From the NCBI GenBank assembly GCA_029582155.1, contig CM055897.1, positions 3,703,001 to 3,767,000 of the forward strand: DNA of 64,000 nucleotides, given 5' to 3'. Shown piece after piece: positions 40,470-53,058 of this stretch. Each line of letters starts with the position of its first letter. The first letter of the stretch is position 1. Both the position numbers and the translations under genes were made by a program. The stretch is from Panopea generosa (lineage: Eukaryota > Mollusca > Bivalvia > Adapedonta > Hiatellidae). The notes beneath the pieces are model-generated. The model searched no databases and was not told where the DNA came from. It worked only from the letters and a program-made list of their open reading frames with translations.

Positions 40470-40912
40470 TTCATGGTACATGATATTCATAACTTAGCCC
40501 ATTACTTACTTTTTTTACCTTTTTCGGCACTAAATAAAATAGCAATTCATCACTCCATTTACAGAGGTAATCAATGTCTCTTTGAAGGTCCTCTTGATCC
40601 TCTTTTGATGATATATCTTTATAATAATTTCACATCAGCTGCTGTAAATACACGTAGTTTTCTTCTATTTGAGGCAAGTCATTAATTTAACAAATTATAT
40701 TAATAAAACAAGTCATAATATAGATCCTTGAGGGATCCCAGACGTCAAATTTGTCCAGTCAGATTTATTGCCATTTATCGCAACTCTCTGTTTTCTGTTA
40801 AAATATTTCAACCAATACAATAATTTTACGCCAATTCCATACCCTTCAAGTACTTGCAATAGTCTTCGATGCGGGACACTATCGAAGGTTTTACGGATGT
40901 CCAAATATATTT
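40470..40912 (-). pseudogene. Broken non-LTR retrotransposon reverse transcriptase
   Basis: Read on the reverse strand, 40912-40714 encodes YLDIRKTFDSVPHRRLL and, after LLYWLKYFNRKQRVAING, TSGIPQGSIL. These match the palm motif containing the first catalytic Asp and the SGxPQGS motif of non-LTR reverse transcriptases. After a frameshift, homology resumes with NDLP, a degraded stretch where the FADD box should be (it reads LM then a stop), KDISSKEDQ, and DLQRDIDYLCKWSDEL at 40543-40590. It fades near 40470. It is only about 145 codons of a much longer ORF2, with no intact catalytic centre, so it is dead. The clade is uncertain (Jockey/CR1-like by motif style). It sits directly after the AAGGTCA array. 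Confidence 0.85.
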
Positions 40913-41003
40913 AAACACTACATTGATTATAAACTAAATAAATAACCAGTCAAAATGAAGTTTTAATGTATTTAAAATACTGTTGGTGAAATAGAAACTT
41001 GGT

Positions 41004-44000
41004 ACAGATACTGAAACTTGTTCTGGTATGGATGCTTATATTGGTTCAGTTATGGGTACTAATATTGGTTTTGGTATGAAAACTGATATTAGAGCTGGCA
41101 CGGATACTTATATTGGTTCTGGTATGGATACTAATATAGGTTCTGGTATGGATACTAATATTAGCTCTGGCATGGATACTAATATTGGTTCTGCTATAGA
41201 TACTTCTATTTGTTCTGGTACAGATACTTATATTGGTTCTGGTACATATACTTATATTAGTTCTGGTACAGATACTTATATTGGTTCTTGTATGGATACT
41301 TATATTGGTTCTTGTATGGATACTTATAATGGTTCCGTATGGATACTAATACTTGTATTAGTTCAGTTACGGATGCTATTATTGGTTCTGGTATGGATAC
41401 TTATATTGGTTTTGGTACCGATACTTATATTGGTTGTGGCATGGCTACTAATATTGGTTCAGTTATGGATGCTAATATTGGTTCTGACATGGATACTAAT
41501 ACTGGTTCTTGCACGGACACTAATACATGTATTAGTTCAGTTACGGGTGCTATTTTTGGTTCTGGTATCGATACTTATATTGGTTCTGGTACAGATACTA
41601 ATATTGGTTCTTGTACAGATACTAATATTGGTTTAGTTACGGATGCTAATATTGGTTATAGCATGGATACTAATATTGGTTATAGCATGGATACTAATAT
41701 TGGTTCTGGTTTGGATACTCATAATGGTTCTGGTACGGATACTGATGTTGGTTCTGGTGAGGATACTTATACTGGATTTCTGGCATGGATACTAATATTG
41801 GTTATTGTGTGGATACTCATAATGGTTCTGGTATGGATACTAATATTGGTTCTGGTGTGGATGCTAATACTGGTTCTGATATGGATGCTAATATATGTTC
41901 TGGTATGGATACTAATAGAAGTTCAGGCATGGATACTAATAATGGTTCGGAACCCAAGTACGGATACGTATATTGATTTTGGTACATATACTAATATTGG
42001 TTCCGGTACATATACTTATATAAGTTCTGGTGCGGATACTTATATCAGTTCTGTAATGGATACTAATATTGGTTCTGATGTGGATACTAATATAGGTTCT
42101 GGTATGTATTCTAATATTGGTTCTGGTATAGGTACTTATAACGGTTCTGGTACATATACTTATATTGGCTGTGGTACGGATACTAATATTGGTGCTGCTA
42201 TGGATACTTATATTGGTTCTGGCACTGAAGCCAGTATTGGTTCCGGTACATATACTTATATTGGTTGTGGCAAAGCTACTTATATCGGTTCTTGCACGGG
42301 TTCAGTTACGGATGCTAATATTGGTTATGGTATGGATACTTATATACGTGCTAGTATGGATACTAATATGTATTGGTTCAGGTAAGAATGCTAATAATAG
42401 TTCTGGTATGGATACTAATATTGGTTCTTGAAAAGATACTTATGCATGTATTGGTTCAGTTACAGATGCTAATATTGGTTCTGACATGGATACTAATATC
42501 GGTTATGGCATGGACACTAATATTGGTTCTGGTGTGGATATTCATAATGGTTCTGGTATGGATACTAATATTGGTTCTGGTATGGATACCAATATTGGCT
42601 CTGGTAAGGATACCAATACTGATTTTGGTACGGATACTTATAATGGTTCTGGTATGGATACAAATATTGGTTCTGAAATGGACACTTATATTGGTGATGG
42701 CATGGACACTAATATTGGTTCTGTTGTCGATACTTATAATCTTTCTGGTACAGATACTTATATTGGTTCTGGTATGGATACTAATATTGATTCTGGTATG
42801 GATAACAATACTGGTTCCGGTACGGATACTTATAATGGTTCTGGTATGGATATTAATATTGGTTCTGGTGTGGATACTAATAATGGTTCTAGTACAGATA
42901 CTTATATTGGTTCTGGTATGGATACTAATATTGATTCTGACATGGATACTAATATTGGTTCTGGCATGGATACTAAGATTGGTTCTGGTAAGGATACTGA
43001 TATCAGTTTTGGTACGGATACTAAAATTGGTTCTGGAACCGATACCTATATTAATTCTTGTACTGATACTTAAATTGATTCTGGTATGAATACTTAGATT
43101 GGTTCCGGTACGGATACTCATATTAGTTGTGGCAAGGTTATTTATATTGGTTCTTGCATTGGTTCAGTTACGGATGCTAATGTTAGTTCTGGTATGGATA
43201 CTTCTATTGGTTCTGGTATGGATACTTATATATGTATCGGTTCAGTACCGGATGCTAATAATTGTTCTGGTATGGATACTAATATTGGTTCTTGCACGGA
43301 TATTAATACATGTATTGGTTCAGTTACAGATGCTAATATTGGTTTTGGTATGGATACTTATAATGGTTTTTTGTACGGATACTAATGTTGGTTCTGGTAC
43401 AGATACTGATATTGCTTCTGCCATGGATACTGATATTGGTTCTGGTGTGGATACCAATACTGGTTCTGGTACGGATACTTATAATGATTCTGGTATGGAC
43501 ACTTATATTGGTTCTGACATGGATACTAATATTGGTTCTGGCATGGATACTACATATAAAATTGGTTCTGGTTTGGATACTTATATTGGTAATGGTAAAT
43601 ATACTTATATTTGCTGTGGTACGGATGCTTATAATGGTGCTGGCATGTATACTTATATTGGTTCTGGCATTGATGTTTATATAAGTTCCGGTACGGATAC
43701 CTATATTAGTTGTGGCAAGGCTACTTATATCGGTTCTTGCATGGGTTCAGCTATGGATGCTAATATTGGTTATGGTATGGATACTTATATATGTTCTGGT
43801 ACGGATACTAATATATGTATTGGTTCAGTTACTGTTGATAATATTGGTTCTGGTATGGATTCTAATATTTGCTTCTTGCAGAAATATTAATACATGTATG
43901 GTTCAGTTACAGATGTTAATATTCGTTATGGTATGGATACTTATATTGGTTCTGATATGGATACTATTATATGTATTGGTTCTGTTACGGATGCTAATAT

Positions 44001-46192
44001 TGCTTCTGGTATGGATACTAATATTAGTTCTTGCACGGATATTAATACATGTATTGGTTCAGTTACAGATGCTAATATTGGTTCTGGAATGGATACTAGT
44101 ATATGTGTTGGTTCTGGTACAGATACTAATATTGGTTGTGGCATGGCTACTTATATTGGCTCTTGCACAGATAGTTACATTAGTTTAGTTACGAATGCTT
44201 ATATTGCTTCAGACATGGATACCAATATTGGTTCTGACATGGATACTTTAATTGGTTCTGGTGTGGATACTCATAATGGTTCTTGTACAGATACTAATAT
44301 TGGTTCTAGTTTGGATACTAATATTGGTTCTGGTGTGGATACCAATACTGGTTTTGGTACGGAAACTTGTAATGGTTCTGGTATGTTCACAAATATTGGT
44401 TCTGACATGGATACTAATATTGGTTCTGGGATGGAAACTACATGTTATACTGGTTCTGGTGTGGACAGTCATATTGGTTCTGGTACATATACTTATATTG
44501 GCTGTGGTACGGATCCCAATATTGTTGCTGGCATGGATACTACATGTTATATTGGTTCTGGTGTGGATATTAATAATGGTTCTGGTACAGATACTTTTAT
44601 TGGTTCTGGTATGGATACTGATATTGGTTCTGATACGGACATTAATATTGGTTCTGACTTGGACACTACTATTTGTTCTGGTATAGATACTTATATTGGT
44701 TATGGTGTAGATACTAATACTGGTTCTGCTACGGATACTTATAATGGTTCTGATATGGATACTAATATTGGTTCTGACATGGATACTAATATTGGTTCTG
44801 GCATGGATAATAGAATTTGTTCTGGCATGGATACTAATATTGGTTCTGGTAAGATTATAATATTGGTTCTTGTGTGGATATTAATATTGGTTGTGATACG
44901 GATACTAATATTGGTTCTGACATAGATACTAATATTGGTTCTGGTAGGATACTTATATTGGTTCTAGTACGGATACTAATATTGGTTTTGGTGAGGTAAC
45001 TAATATTGGTTCTGGTACAGATACTAATATATGTTCTGGTATGCAAATTAATATATGTTCTGGATTGGATACTAAAACTGGATCGGGAACAGATACTGAT
45101 ATTGGTTCTGATACGGACATTAATAATGGTTCTGACTTGGACACTGCTATTGGTTCTGGTATGGATACTTATATTGGTTCTGGTGTGGATACCAATAATG
45201 GTTCTGCTACGGATACTTATAATGGTTCTGATATGGATACTAATATTGGTTCTGACATGGATACTTATATTGGTTCTGGCATGGATAATAATATTGGTTC
45301 TGGCATGGATACTAATATTGGTTCCGGTAATATTATAATATTGGTTCTGGTGTGGATACTAATATTGGTTCTGATACGGATACTAATATTGGTTCTGACA
45401 TAGATACTAATATTGGTTCTTGTAGGATATTTATATTGGTTTTAGTACGGATACTAATATTGGTTTTGGTGAGGTAACTAATATTGGTTCTAGTACGGAT
45501 ACTAATATATGTTCTTGTATGCAAACTGATATATGTTCTGGTTTGGATACTAAAACTGGATCGGGAACAGATACTGATATTGGTTCTGATAAGGACATTA
45601 ATATTGGTTCTGACTTGGACACTACTATTGGTTCTGGTATGGATACTTCTATTGGTTCTGGTGTGGATACCAATACTGGTTCTGCTACGGATAATATAGT
45701 GGTTCTGATATGGATACTAATATTGGTTCTGACATGGATACTCATATTGGTTCTGGTATGGATGATAATATTGGTTCTGGTGTGGATACTAATATTGGTT
45801 CTGATACGGATACTAATATTGGTTCTGACATAGATACTAATATTGGTTCTGGTAGGATACTTATATTGGTTCTAGTACGGATACTAATATTGGTTCTGGT
45901 GAGGTAACTAATATGAGTTATGGAACGGATACTTATATATGTTCTGGTATGCAAACTAATATTGGTTCTGGTTTGGATACTAAAACTGGATCGGGAACAG
46001 ATACTTATGTTGGTTCTGGTACGGATACTAACACTGGTTCTGATACGGATACTAATAATGGTTCTGGTATGGATACTTATAATGGTTTTGGTATGGATAC
46101 TTCTATTGGTTCTGATACAGATATTTATATTGGTTCTTGTACGGATACCAATACTGGTTATGGTATGGATACTAATAACGGTTCTGGTACAG
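41004..46192 (+). repeat. 24-bp minisatellite, about 5.2 kb
   Basis: About 215 units of 24 bp contain GGTATGGATACTAATATTGG, with frequent substitutions (ACTTATATT, GACATGG, GGTACGG, GTGTGG). Because 24 is divisible by three and only two of the six frames of the consensus contain a stop, long frames arise automatically: MDTNIGSG repeats, a hydrophobic frame, and two reverse frames. Indels that are not multiples of three (for example GGTTCCGTATGG near 41335) break every frame, so a protein is unlikely. Longer units recur; AAAACTGGATCGGGAAC is at 45074, 45552 and 45982 (478 and 430 bp), and ATACATGTATTGGTTCAG recurs through the middle. The + strand is strongly G over C (about 6:2 per unit). Confidence 0.95.
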
Positions 46193-47885
46193 ATGTAACA
46201 GTTGTTCTATTATGTAAAGATTCATGATGGTCTGGTAACCGTTTACGACCTGAGGTCGATATTATCTGATAACTGTTGATTCATAAAATAAAAGTTTATG
46301 AATGTCGGGTAACCTATATTATCAATATATCATAAAAAATACGGCATTAATTCGATATATCCGGATAACTGTTGTTATATTATATTTAAGTTCATGAATC
46401 CGGTAATCCTATAACATCAATATATTATGTAAAATACGGCATTAGGACGATATGTTCTGTTAACTTTTGTTCTATAATATATAGGATCATAATTGTCTGA
46501 TTATCCAATATGATCAATATATTATGTAAAATACGACATTAGGACGATATGTTCTTGTAACAGTTGCACTATGATTTGATGGTTCATGAAGGTTGGGTAA
46601 CCGTATAATATCAATTTATTATGTAAAACACGGCATTAGGTCGACATGTTCTGATAACTGTCGTTTCAAAATGTAAAGTTTCATGAAAGTCGGATAACAC
46701 TAAAACATCAATACAATTATTCTGTAAAATGCGACATTTGGTCAATATGTTCTGATAAATATTGTTCATGAAGGTGGTGTAACCCTATAACCTCCATATA
46801 TTATATAAAATAAGGCATCAAATCGATATGTTCTGATTACAGTTGTTCTATAATATAAAGGTTCATGAAGGTGGTTTAACTCTATAACCTCCAAAACTAT
46901 GTAAAATACGACATAAGGTCGACAGGTTCTTGTAACATAAAGGTTCATGAAGTTCTGGTAAAACTATAACCTCAATATATTATGTAAAATACGACATAAG
47001 GTCGTTATGTTCTTAAAACTTTTGTTCTATAAAATAAAAGTAAATGAAGGTGGTGTCATCCTATTACATCAATATGTTATGTAAAACATAACACCAATAC
47101 GATATGTTCTTATTGATGTTGTTCTATAATATAGAGGTTCAAAACTATTGGGAAACCCAATAATATCAATATGTAAAATACGACATAAGGTCAATATGTT
47201 ATATAGAGGTTCATGAATGTCGGGTAACCCTATAACATCAGTGTGTTATGTAAAATACGGCATTAGGTTTATATGTTCTGATAACTGTGTTCTTATATTT
47301 GTTCTATTATATAATGGTTCATGAAGGTGGTGTACCTTTATAACATCAATATATTATGTAAAATACGACATTAGGTCGATATGTTCTTGTAACAGTTGTT
47401 CTAAAGTATAAAGTTTCATTAAGGTCTGTTAACGATATCACATCAATATATAATGTATAATACGGCATTAGGTAGATATATTCCGATAACAGTTGTTCTA
47501 TGATATAAAGGTTCATGAAGGTCTGGTAACGCTATAACATCAAAATATTATGTAAAATACGACATAAGGTCGATATGTTCTGATAAAAGTCGTTCTATAA
47601 TATAAAAGTTCATGAATGTCGGGTAACCCTATAACAACAATATATTATGTAAAATACGTCATTTAGTCGATATGTTCCGATAACTGTTGTTCTATTATAG
47701 GTCTATTAACCTTGAAACATCAATATATTGTGTAAAATACGACATTAGGTCGACATGTTATTGTAATAGTTGTTTTATAATATAGAGGTTCATGAATGTC
47801 GGGTAACCCTATAACATCAGTGTGTTATGTAAAATACGACATGAGGTCTATATGTTCTGATGACTGTTGTTCTATAATATAAGGA
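46193..47885 (-). repeat. 97-bp satellite, reverse, mostly B subfamily
   Basis: The minisatellite passes directly into satellite at GGTACAGATGTAACAGTTGT. The units are reverse-oriented (GTTCATGAAGGTCGGGTAAC, TATGTAAAATACGACATTAG, GTCGATATGTTCTTGTAAC) and include many shortened monomers. Together with the forward B array ending at 38303, they form inverted flanks around 38.3-46.2 kb. Confidence 0.93.
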
Positions 47886-48066
47886 TTATATTTGTTTAAC
47901 AGATGAATGGTATGGGAATTTTAAGTATTTTCATTTCATTGCAATTAAGATTTTGTTCAGTATAGGTGTGGTAGGGGTATTTATTTCGCGGAATTACCCC
48001 AAGAATCCACTTATAGGCACCAAAAGCTCAATTGCTGTGATTGTCTCGATAAAAGTTTGTTATGTC
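47326..48066. repeat. 741-bp direct duplication, copy 1
   Basis: It matches 48128-48868 at a constant offset of 802 with no indel. I found three substitutions (CCTTGAAAC/CCCTGAAAC, TACGACATGAG/TACGGCATGAG, TATAGGTGTGG/TATATGTGTGG). It contains about six reverse satellite monomers and then about 180 bp of non-satellite DNA (from AACAGATGAATGGTATGGG to GTTTGTTATGTC), so the duplication spans a repeat boundary. Confidence 0.95.
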
Positions 48067-48127
48067 TACGGCACTATCGGATCTTAAGACGGTCAAGTCA
48101 GCAAATTGTAATATTTTATCTTGGCAT
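48067..48127. other. 61-bp spacer between the duplicates
   Basis: A non-satellite stretch starting TACGGCACTATCGGATC that occurs once in the window. It may be the original continuation of copy 1 or filler at the duplication join. Confidence 0.7.
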
Positions 48128-48868
48128 GGTGGTGTACCTTTATAACATCAATATATTATGTAAAATACGACATTAGGTCGATATGTTCTTGTAACAGTTG
48201 TTCTAAAGTATAAAGTTTCATTAAGGTCTGTTAACGATATCACATCAATATATAATGTATAATACGGCATTAGGTAGATATATTCCGATAACAGTTGTTC
48301 TATGATATAAAGGTTCATGAAGGTCTGGTAACGCTATAACATCAAAATATTATGTAAAATACGACATAAGGTCGATATGTTCTGATAAAAGTCGTTCTAT
48401 AATATAAAAGTTCATGAATGTCGGGTAACCCTATAACAACAATATATTATGTAAAATACGTCATTTAGTCGATATGTTCCGATAACTGTTGTTCTATTAT
48501 AGGTCTATTAACCCTGAAACATCAATATATTGTGTAAAATACGACATTAGGTCGACATGTTATTGTAATAGTTGTTTTATAATATAGAGGTTCATGAATG
48601 TCGGGTAACCCTATAACATCAGTGTGTTATGTAAAATACGGCATGAGGTCTATATGTTCTGATGACTGTTGTTCTATAATATAAGGATTATATTTGTTTA
48701 ACAGATGAATGGTATGGGAATTTTAAGTATTTTCATTTCATTGCAATTAAGATTTTGTTCAGTATATGTGTGGTAGGGGTATTTATTTCGCGGAATTACC
48801 CCAAGAATCCACTTATAGGCACCAAAAGCTCAATTGCTGTGATTGTCTCGATAAAAGTTTGTTATGTC
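48128..48868. repeat. 741-bp direct duplication, copy 2
   Basis: Same content as 47326-48066 at over 99% identity. To its right the sequence becomes AGTGTTGTTAAATTCAT, unlike the sequence after copy 1. Confidence 0.95.
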
Positions 48869-49740
48869 AGTGTTGTTAAATTCATACACATTTAACCAAC
48901 AAAGGAGTACTGATAACAACTGAGTGGTATAAATCAATTAACTTCTATTAATTGTTTTAATTAACAATGTATTTCATTTCAGTGATATTCCAATGTGTGA
49001 CAGATAGCTCTATACCGTTTTAACAAGTTGTGGTGAATTATATTCAGTTAACTCAAACTGGACTCGTGAAACTAAAACTCGACTTGAACCAAATTTTAGT
49101 TCCAAGACAATGGTTCAGTTACAAATAGGATTCTTCCAAGCTTGTACGTGAAAATGGATCGATAACATTGTGTTTTTCAAATAAGCAGCGAACTGTAACA
49201 GTACGATCACAAAATTATTTATATACCACATGGATAAACAGTTTGGAAGTTTGGACAATTTGGACAACTACACTTACTTTTTATATAACTGATCATGTAG
49301 AGACTGAACTTGTATCTGAAATTGGATTGAATGTAATGTACAGTGTCTGTTTAGACTTAATAGTGGACTATCTATAATTAGCTGTGAAATTAGGAATGAA
49401 TTAATATTAACAAGACAAAAACAGAAATTTATAGAAATATTTAATTATGTTAAATTCCCGCGTATCGGTATTTTTGCTGTTTTATAATTCTCCGGGTATG
49501 TCAGCCGCCCAACCCCAATATCACTGTAGGGGAATCATTGGTAGGTATATTATATTATTTTTTTCCCTTTGCGTGTATTAAAAATCTCTTCAATTTTGTT
49601 CAGAAGTGCATGATCCTTGAATCAACTATTGCCAGGTTTGTGTTGTGTTGATACCACCACAGTTTAGAAATCAGCTTAGCAATCTTTGCCGATGTTGGTC
49701 CAGTCATTGGTAAGTCGTAAAATGCATTTATTCATTTTGT
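48869..49740. other. Unclassified AT-rich DNA
   Basis: No supported gene. A 69-codon forward frame at 49168-49377 has no recognisable domain and no splice or promoter context that I could defend. No satellite or minisatellite units are present. Confidence 0.5.
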
Positions 49741-50329
49741 AACACTGTTTTGTTCATATGATTGAGTAAAACTTGGTAAATAGAATTGGAACCAGTGACC
49801 AATCAACTGATTTATCCTATTGTCAAAATGAATTTCAGTATATTTAGGAAATTTTCTTAGCCTTTTCTTTTCTTCAGAAAGTTGTTCATTTTACACATTT
49901 GGATATATCTTATGTTAAACATGGTAGGGTAGAATTGGAACCAGTCACCAACCATTGTTATATCTTATGATATATCCAAAATTGCCAAATGAATTCAATG
50001 TAATTGAATATAATATTATTGTTCATTTAACAGTAAAATTTGGTAGGGTTGAACTTGAATCAGTCACCAATGATTGTTATGCATTTTGGTTTATACAAAT
50101 TTTCAAAATAAATTTTAATACAGTTATGATTGTTTTCTCAGCTAGGGTAGAATTGGAACCAGTCACCAACCATTGTTTAATATTTTGACCTATCCAAGTA
50201 ACCAAAATAAATTTCAATGTATTTAGGTTTTTTTTCTCAGCTATTTATTCTTTATTTTCTTTTGAGAATTGCCTGTAGAATGGTCTTGTTCTTTTGCCAT
50301 ATTTAAATATATCTTAAATAAACTATGTT
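49741..50329. repeat. Degenerate tandem repeat, about 100-145 bp units
   Basis: At least four units share a phrase of the type GGTAGGGTAGAATTGGAACC followed by AGTCACCAACCATTG, at about 49787, 49933, 50052 and 50152. Each is followed by ATATATCC.AA, AAATGAATTTCA and GTATTTAGG-like blocks. The array runs into the start of the segmental duplication, and its last units match the beginning of the window. Confidence 0.75.
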
Positions 50330-50606
50330 GATATATCCGAATTGTTCAAAATAAATGTCTCTGATGGTTTATCCTTCAGAACGTTGCTTGTAAACAGGTT
50401 TAATTTAGACATATCTGAACTTGATGCATTAAGTTAATATGAAATATTATTATTGTAGCTTGGTTTTTATGATTTGTTACATCATGTTAGCAAATTAGAC
50501 AAGAAATCACAAGCTTACAATGGATTTTAGAGTTTGAAGTAGACATTGTGGCTTTGACAGAGGTGTCGCTATATTACCTTTATTGTTTTCGACCTAAAGA
50601 CATAGT

Positions 50607-50658
50607 ACCACCATTGAAAAAAGGAAGTGTTTCCGTGGGGTAGTCACATAATGGTGGT
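50607..50658. repeat. Nested inverted repeat, second copy
   Basis: The outer 9-bp stem ACCACCATT/AATGGTGGT is identical to that at 698-749. The inner stem has one change that still permits a G-T pair. Confidence 0.5.
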
Positions 50659-52357
50659 TGTAAATAATCCGTGTTTCTTCTTCTTTAAAAATGCATTTTC
50701 CTTATTTAAATGCTCATTTTTTATTTGAATGTCATTATTGATGTATTTTAAACATTTTTTATAGCATTGTCATGTTTGAATTGTTAATTTAGAAAAAAAA
50801 ATTGATGCTTGGATATTGGGGTATGAATACATGATTTTGGAAGTCTATTTTCACTTTGTTACGGTGTACACACTGAGCAGAAAAAAAACTTCTTATATGA
50901 CACCTGACCTCTACTTTTCTCTTAATATTTTGAAAGTGCACAGGTTGACAAACATTAAAATGTAGGTTTCACTTCTTTCATTTGGAATTCTCTATGAATG
51001 TCAAACATTCAAATTTTTATTATTTACTAAAGAATAAAGAACAAAAATCAATGGTGGGTTTATACCTATGTGTATTTAGCTATGAGTAAACGACTATTGA
51101 AAAACATATCCAAAGTGATCTGATGAGTCATGTCGGGTGTATCTAACCACGGTTGCCAGTGGTATGAGACCATTCATTCATACCCTTCTGAATAAACACG
51201 ATGTCAGAGATAAAAATTAGCTCTCCACATATTTAGGGTAGAATTCCTTTATATAAACATTGTTTTCATGATAAAAAAATAGGTCATATCTGTTTTGGAA
51301 TATATTTATTGATAATTTCGGATTAAACCACGTCATCTCACAAAAATATTTTATAAATTAAAAACTCCATGCTGAATGAAAGCATCATTTAAGATAATCA
51401 TAGAAACTGTTTCAACACATTCTAGAGAATAGCATTGGTGGCATTATCTTTTGATGAAAAACTGATAAAAAAATCTGGTAAAAACTATAAAAGTTCTTAG
51501 ACTTAATACTGGGTCTAACGGTGTTTTCAGTATTGAATGTATAATAGTTAGCCGTGTATGTTTTTGTTCTATCTATCAAATGGTTATTGTTCTTTTTTGC
51601 TCATTAACTGTTAATGCCAATTGTGTCACCTGACAAAAATGTCCATGTAATTCCTCGTTTACATCTTCCAGTTCTTCAGTATGTAGGTCACCTTTGTAAA
51701 TAGTGTCTGACACAAGTGTTTTCCAAGTTGTTTTGTTTTAGTCAGATATTATTCCTATTTTTTGTTATGTCAAACAATTATGTTATGTTTTGAAGGTGAT
51801 GCAAAAGTTCCCAACTCTCACTTCAACTAAGTTTGAATTCATCTTCCACAATTTCCCTGATTTTGTTAACCGTAAGATCTCTAAATTTGTTTCCATCTTC
51901 TTTACATGATGATTGTTAAAGCTATATTCTAGAATATTTGCTGCTACAGGCGAGAAAAATTATTAAAAACTCGGTAAATATGTTTTGATCGTCAAACCAA
52001 TAAATATTTTGAATCAGCAAAAGCTAACTTTAAAATATCTGCTACTATGTGAGTTTGAAATAGCTCACCAACCTGGCAAATTCTTCTTCCAGAGGATTGC
52101 TGGAATAAAAGAAGACTAGCTGACCCTCATCAACAATAGAATCCACAGTCAACAAGATTACATATATTTGAACAGTTTAACAGAGAATTGCTTAGGGGGA
52201 AAAAATTCACGATAACACCACCATTTTGCATTGAAACTTGTACTTGTGATATATAATAAATTCTTGAATCAGCCATACTTGATGACAATTTGAACAGTCA
52301 GGGGCCTTATGAACATATTTTATGGGAAACTTGGATTTAGATATTTTTTAAGCGACA

Positions 52358-52582
52358 TTGTTTGATGTTTCTTTAAATAGTGTGTCAATGCAAGATCAAA
52401 TTTGGAATCGTTACAAGAGTCAGTTTTACCAAGATTCTTATGAGGATTGGACATTTTCTCAAGAGGAATTATCAAAAGGGTGTTCACCTGTCAAGAGGTT
52501 GTCAGTAGAGCGATTCAGGATGCTTGATTCATCAGAAAGAGCATGTAATCAGTCTTCTCTCCAGATCATTCAGATATATTAA
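52358..52582 (+). pseudogene. Exon-like open frame, unknown family
   Basis: 74 codons, uninterrupted here, including FYQDSYEDWTFSQEELSKG and RLSVERFRMLDSSERACNQS. Copy 1 has a stop inside. The composition (acidic, with Trp and Arg) looks more protein-like than surrounding frames. No family, start context or neighbouring exon can be assigned. Confidence 0.3.
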
Positions 52583-53058
52583 ATATTTTGTAAATTTTGC
52601 TTGAGATTCCATTTGTGTATGTTTGTGTAAGTTAAGTATTCCAAAAAAGTATGACTGGTTGTGCAACTGAATAAATAGTATAACTGGCAGTACCTTACTT
52701 ACAATCACAAACTTGTAAGCTCATTGTAAGTGTTACACTGTACTATTACCTTTCCTATGACTTCATCCTTTTTGTGAATACATGCATTTTGAAATTTCTA
52801 TTTATGTCATAAGCATTTGAATGCCCTGTCAAAGGGACGTTGCCTTAGTGAGACAGTATCTCTCCAAGCATATGTAATGGTGCTGAACAATCAAGTGATG
52901 ATTCTGTCAGATGCAGATCCAGATTTACGCCAGTGTGTGCAACTGTAATGTTCCTGTATGTCCTGTGATAAAAGAAGTATAATATCTCTTCTTTGTAGAC
53001 ACTCTGTAAGTGGTGGAACTTTTTGCCACTCTTTATCATTTATATATACTATACCATT

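Noticed and set aside
41339..42385. 348-codon open frame with MDTNIGSG repeats (also 343 codons at 43894-44925)
   Set aside because: A 24-bp tandem repeat with stop-free frames produces such frames automatically. Four of six frames are open, non-triplet indels break all of them, and no start or splice context is seen.
42456..43121. 221-codon reverse frame (SIHTRTN repeats) across the minisatellite
   Set aside because: It is the antisense reading of the same 24-bp array, with no independent evidence.
49168..49377. 69-codon forward frame
   Set aside because: It is short, isolated, single-copy in the window, and has no recognisable motif.
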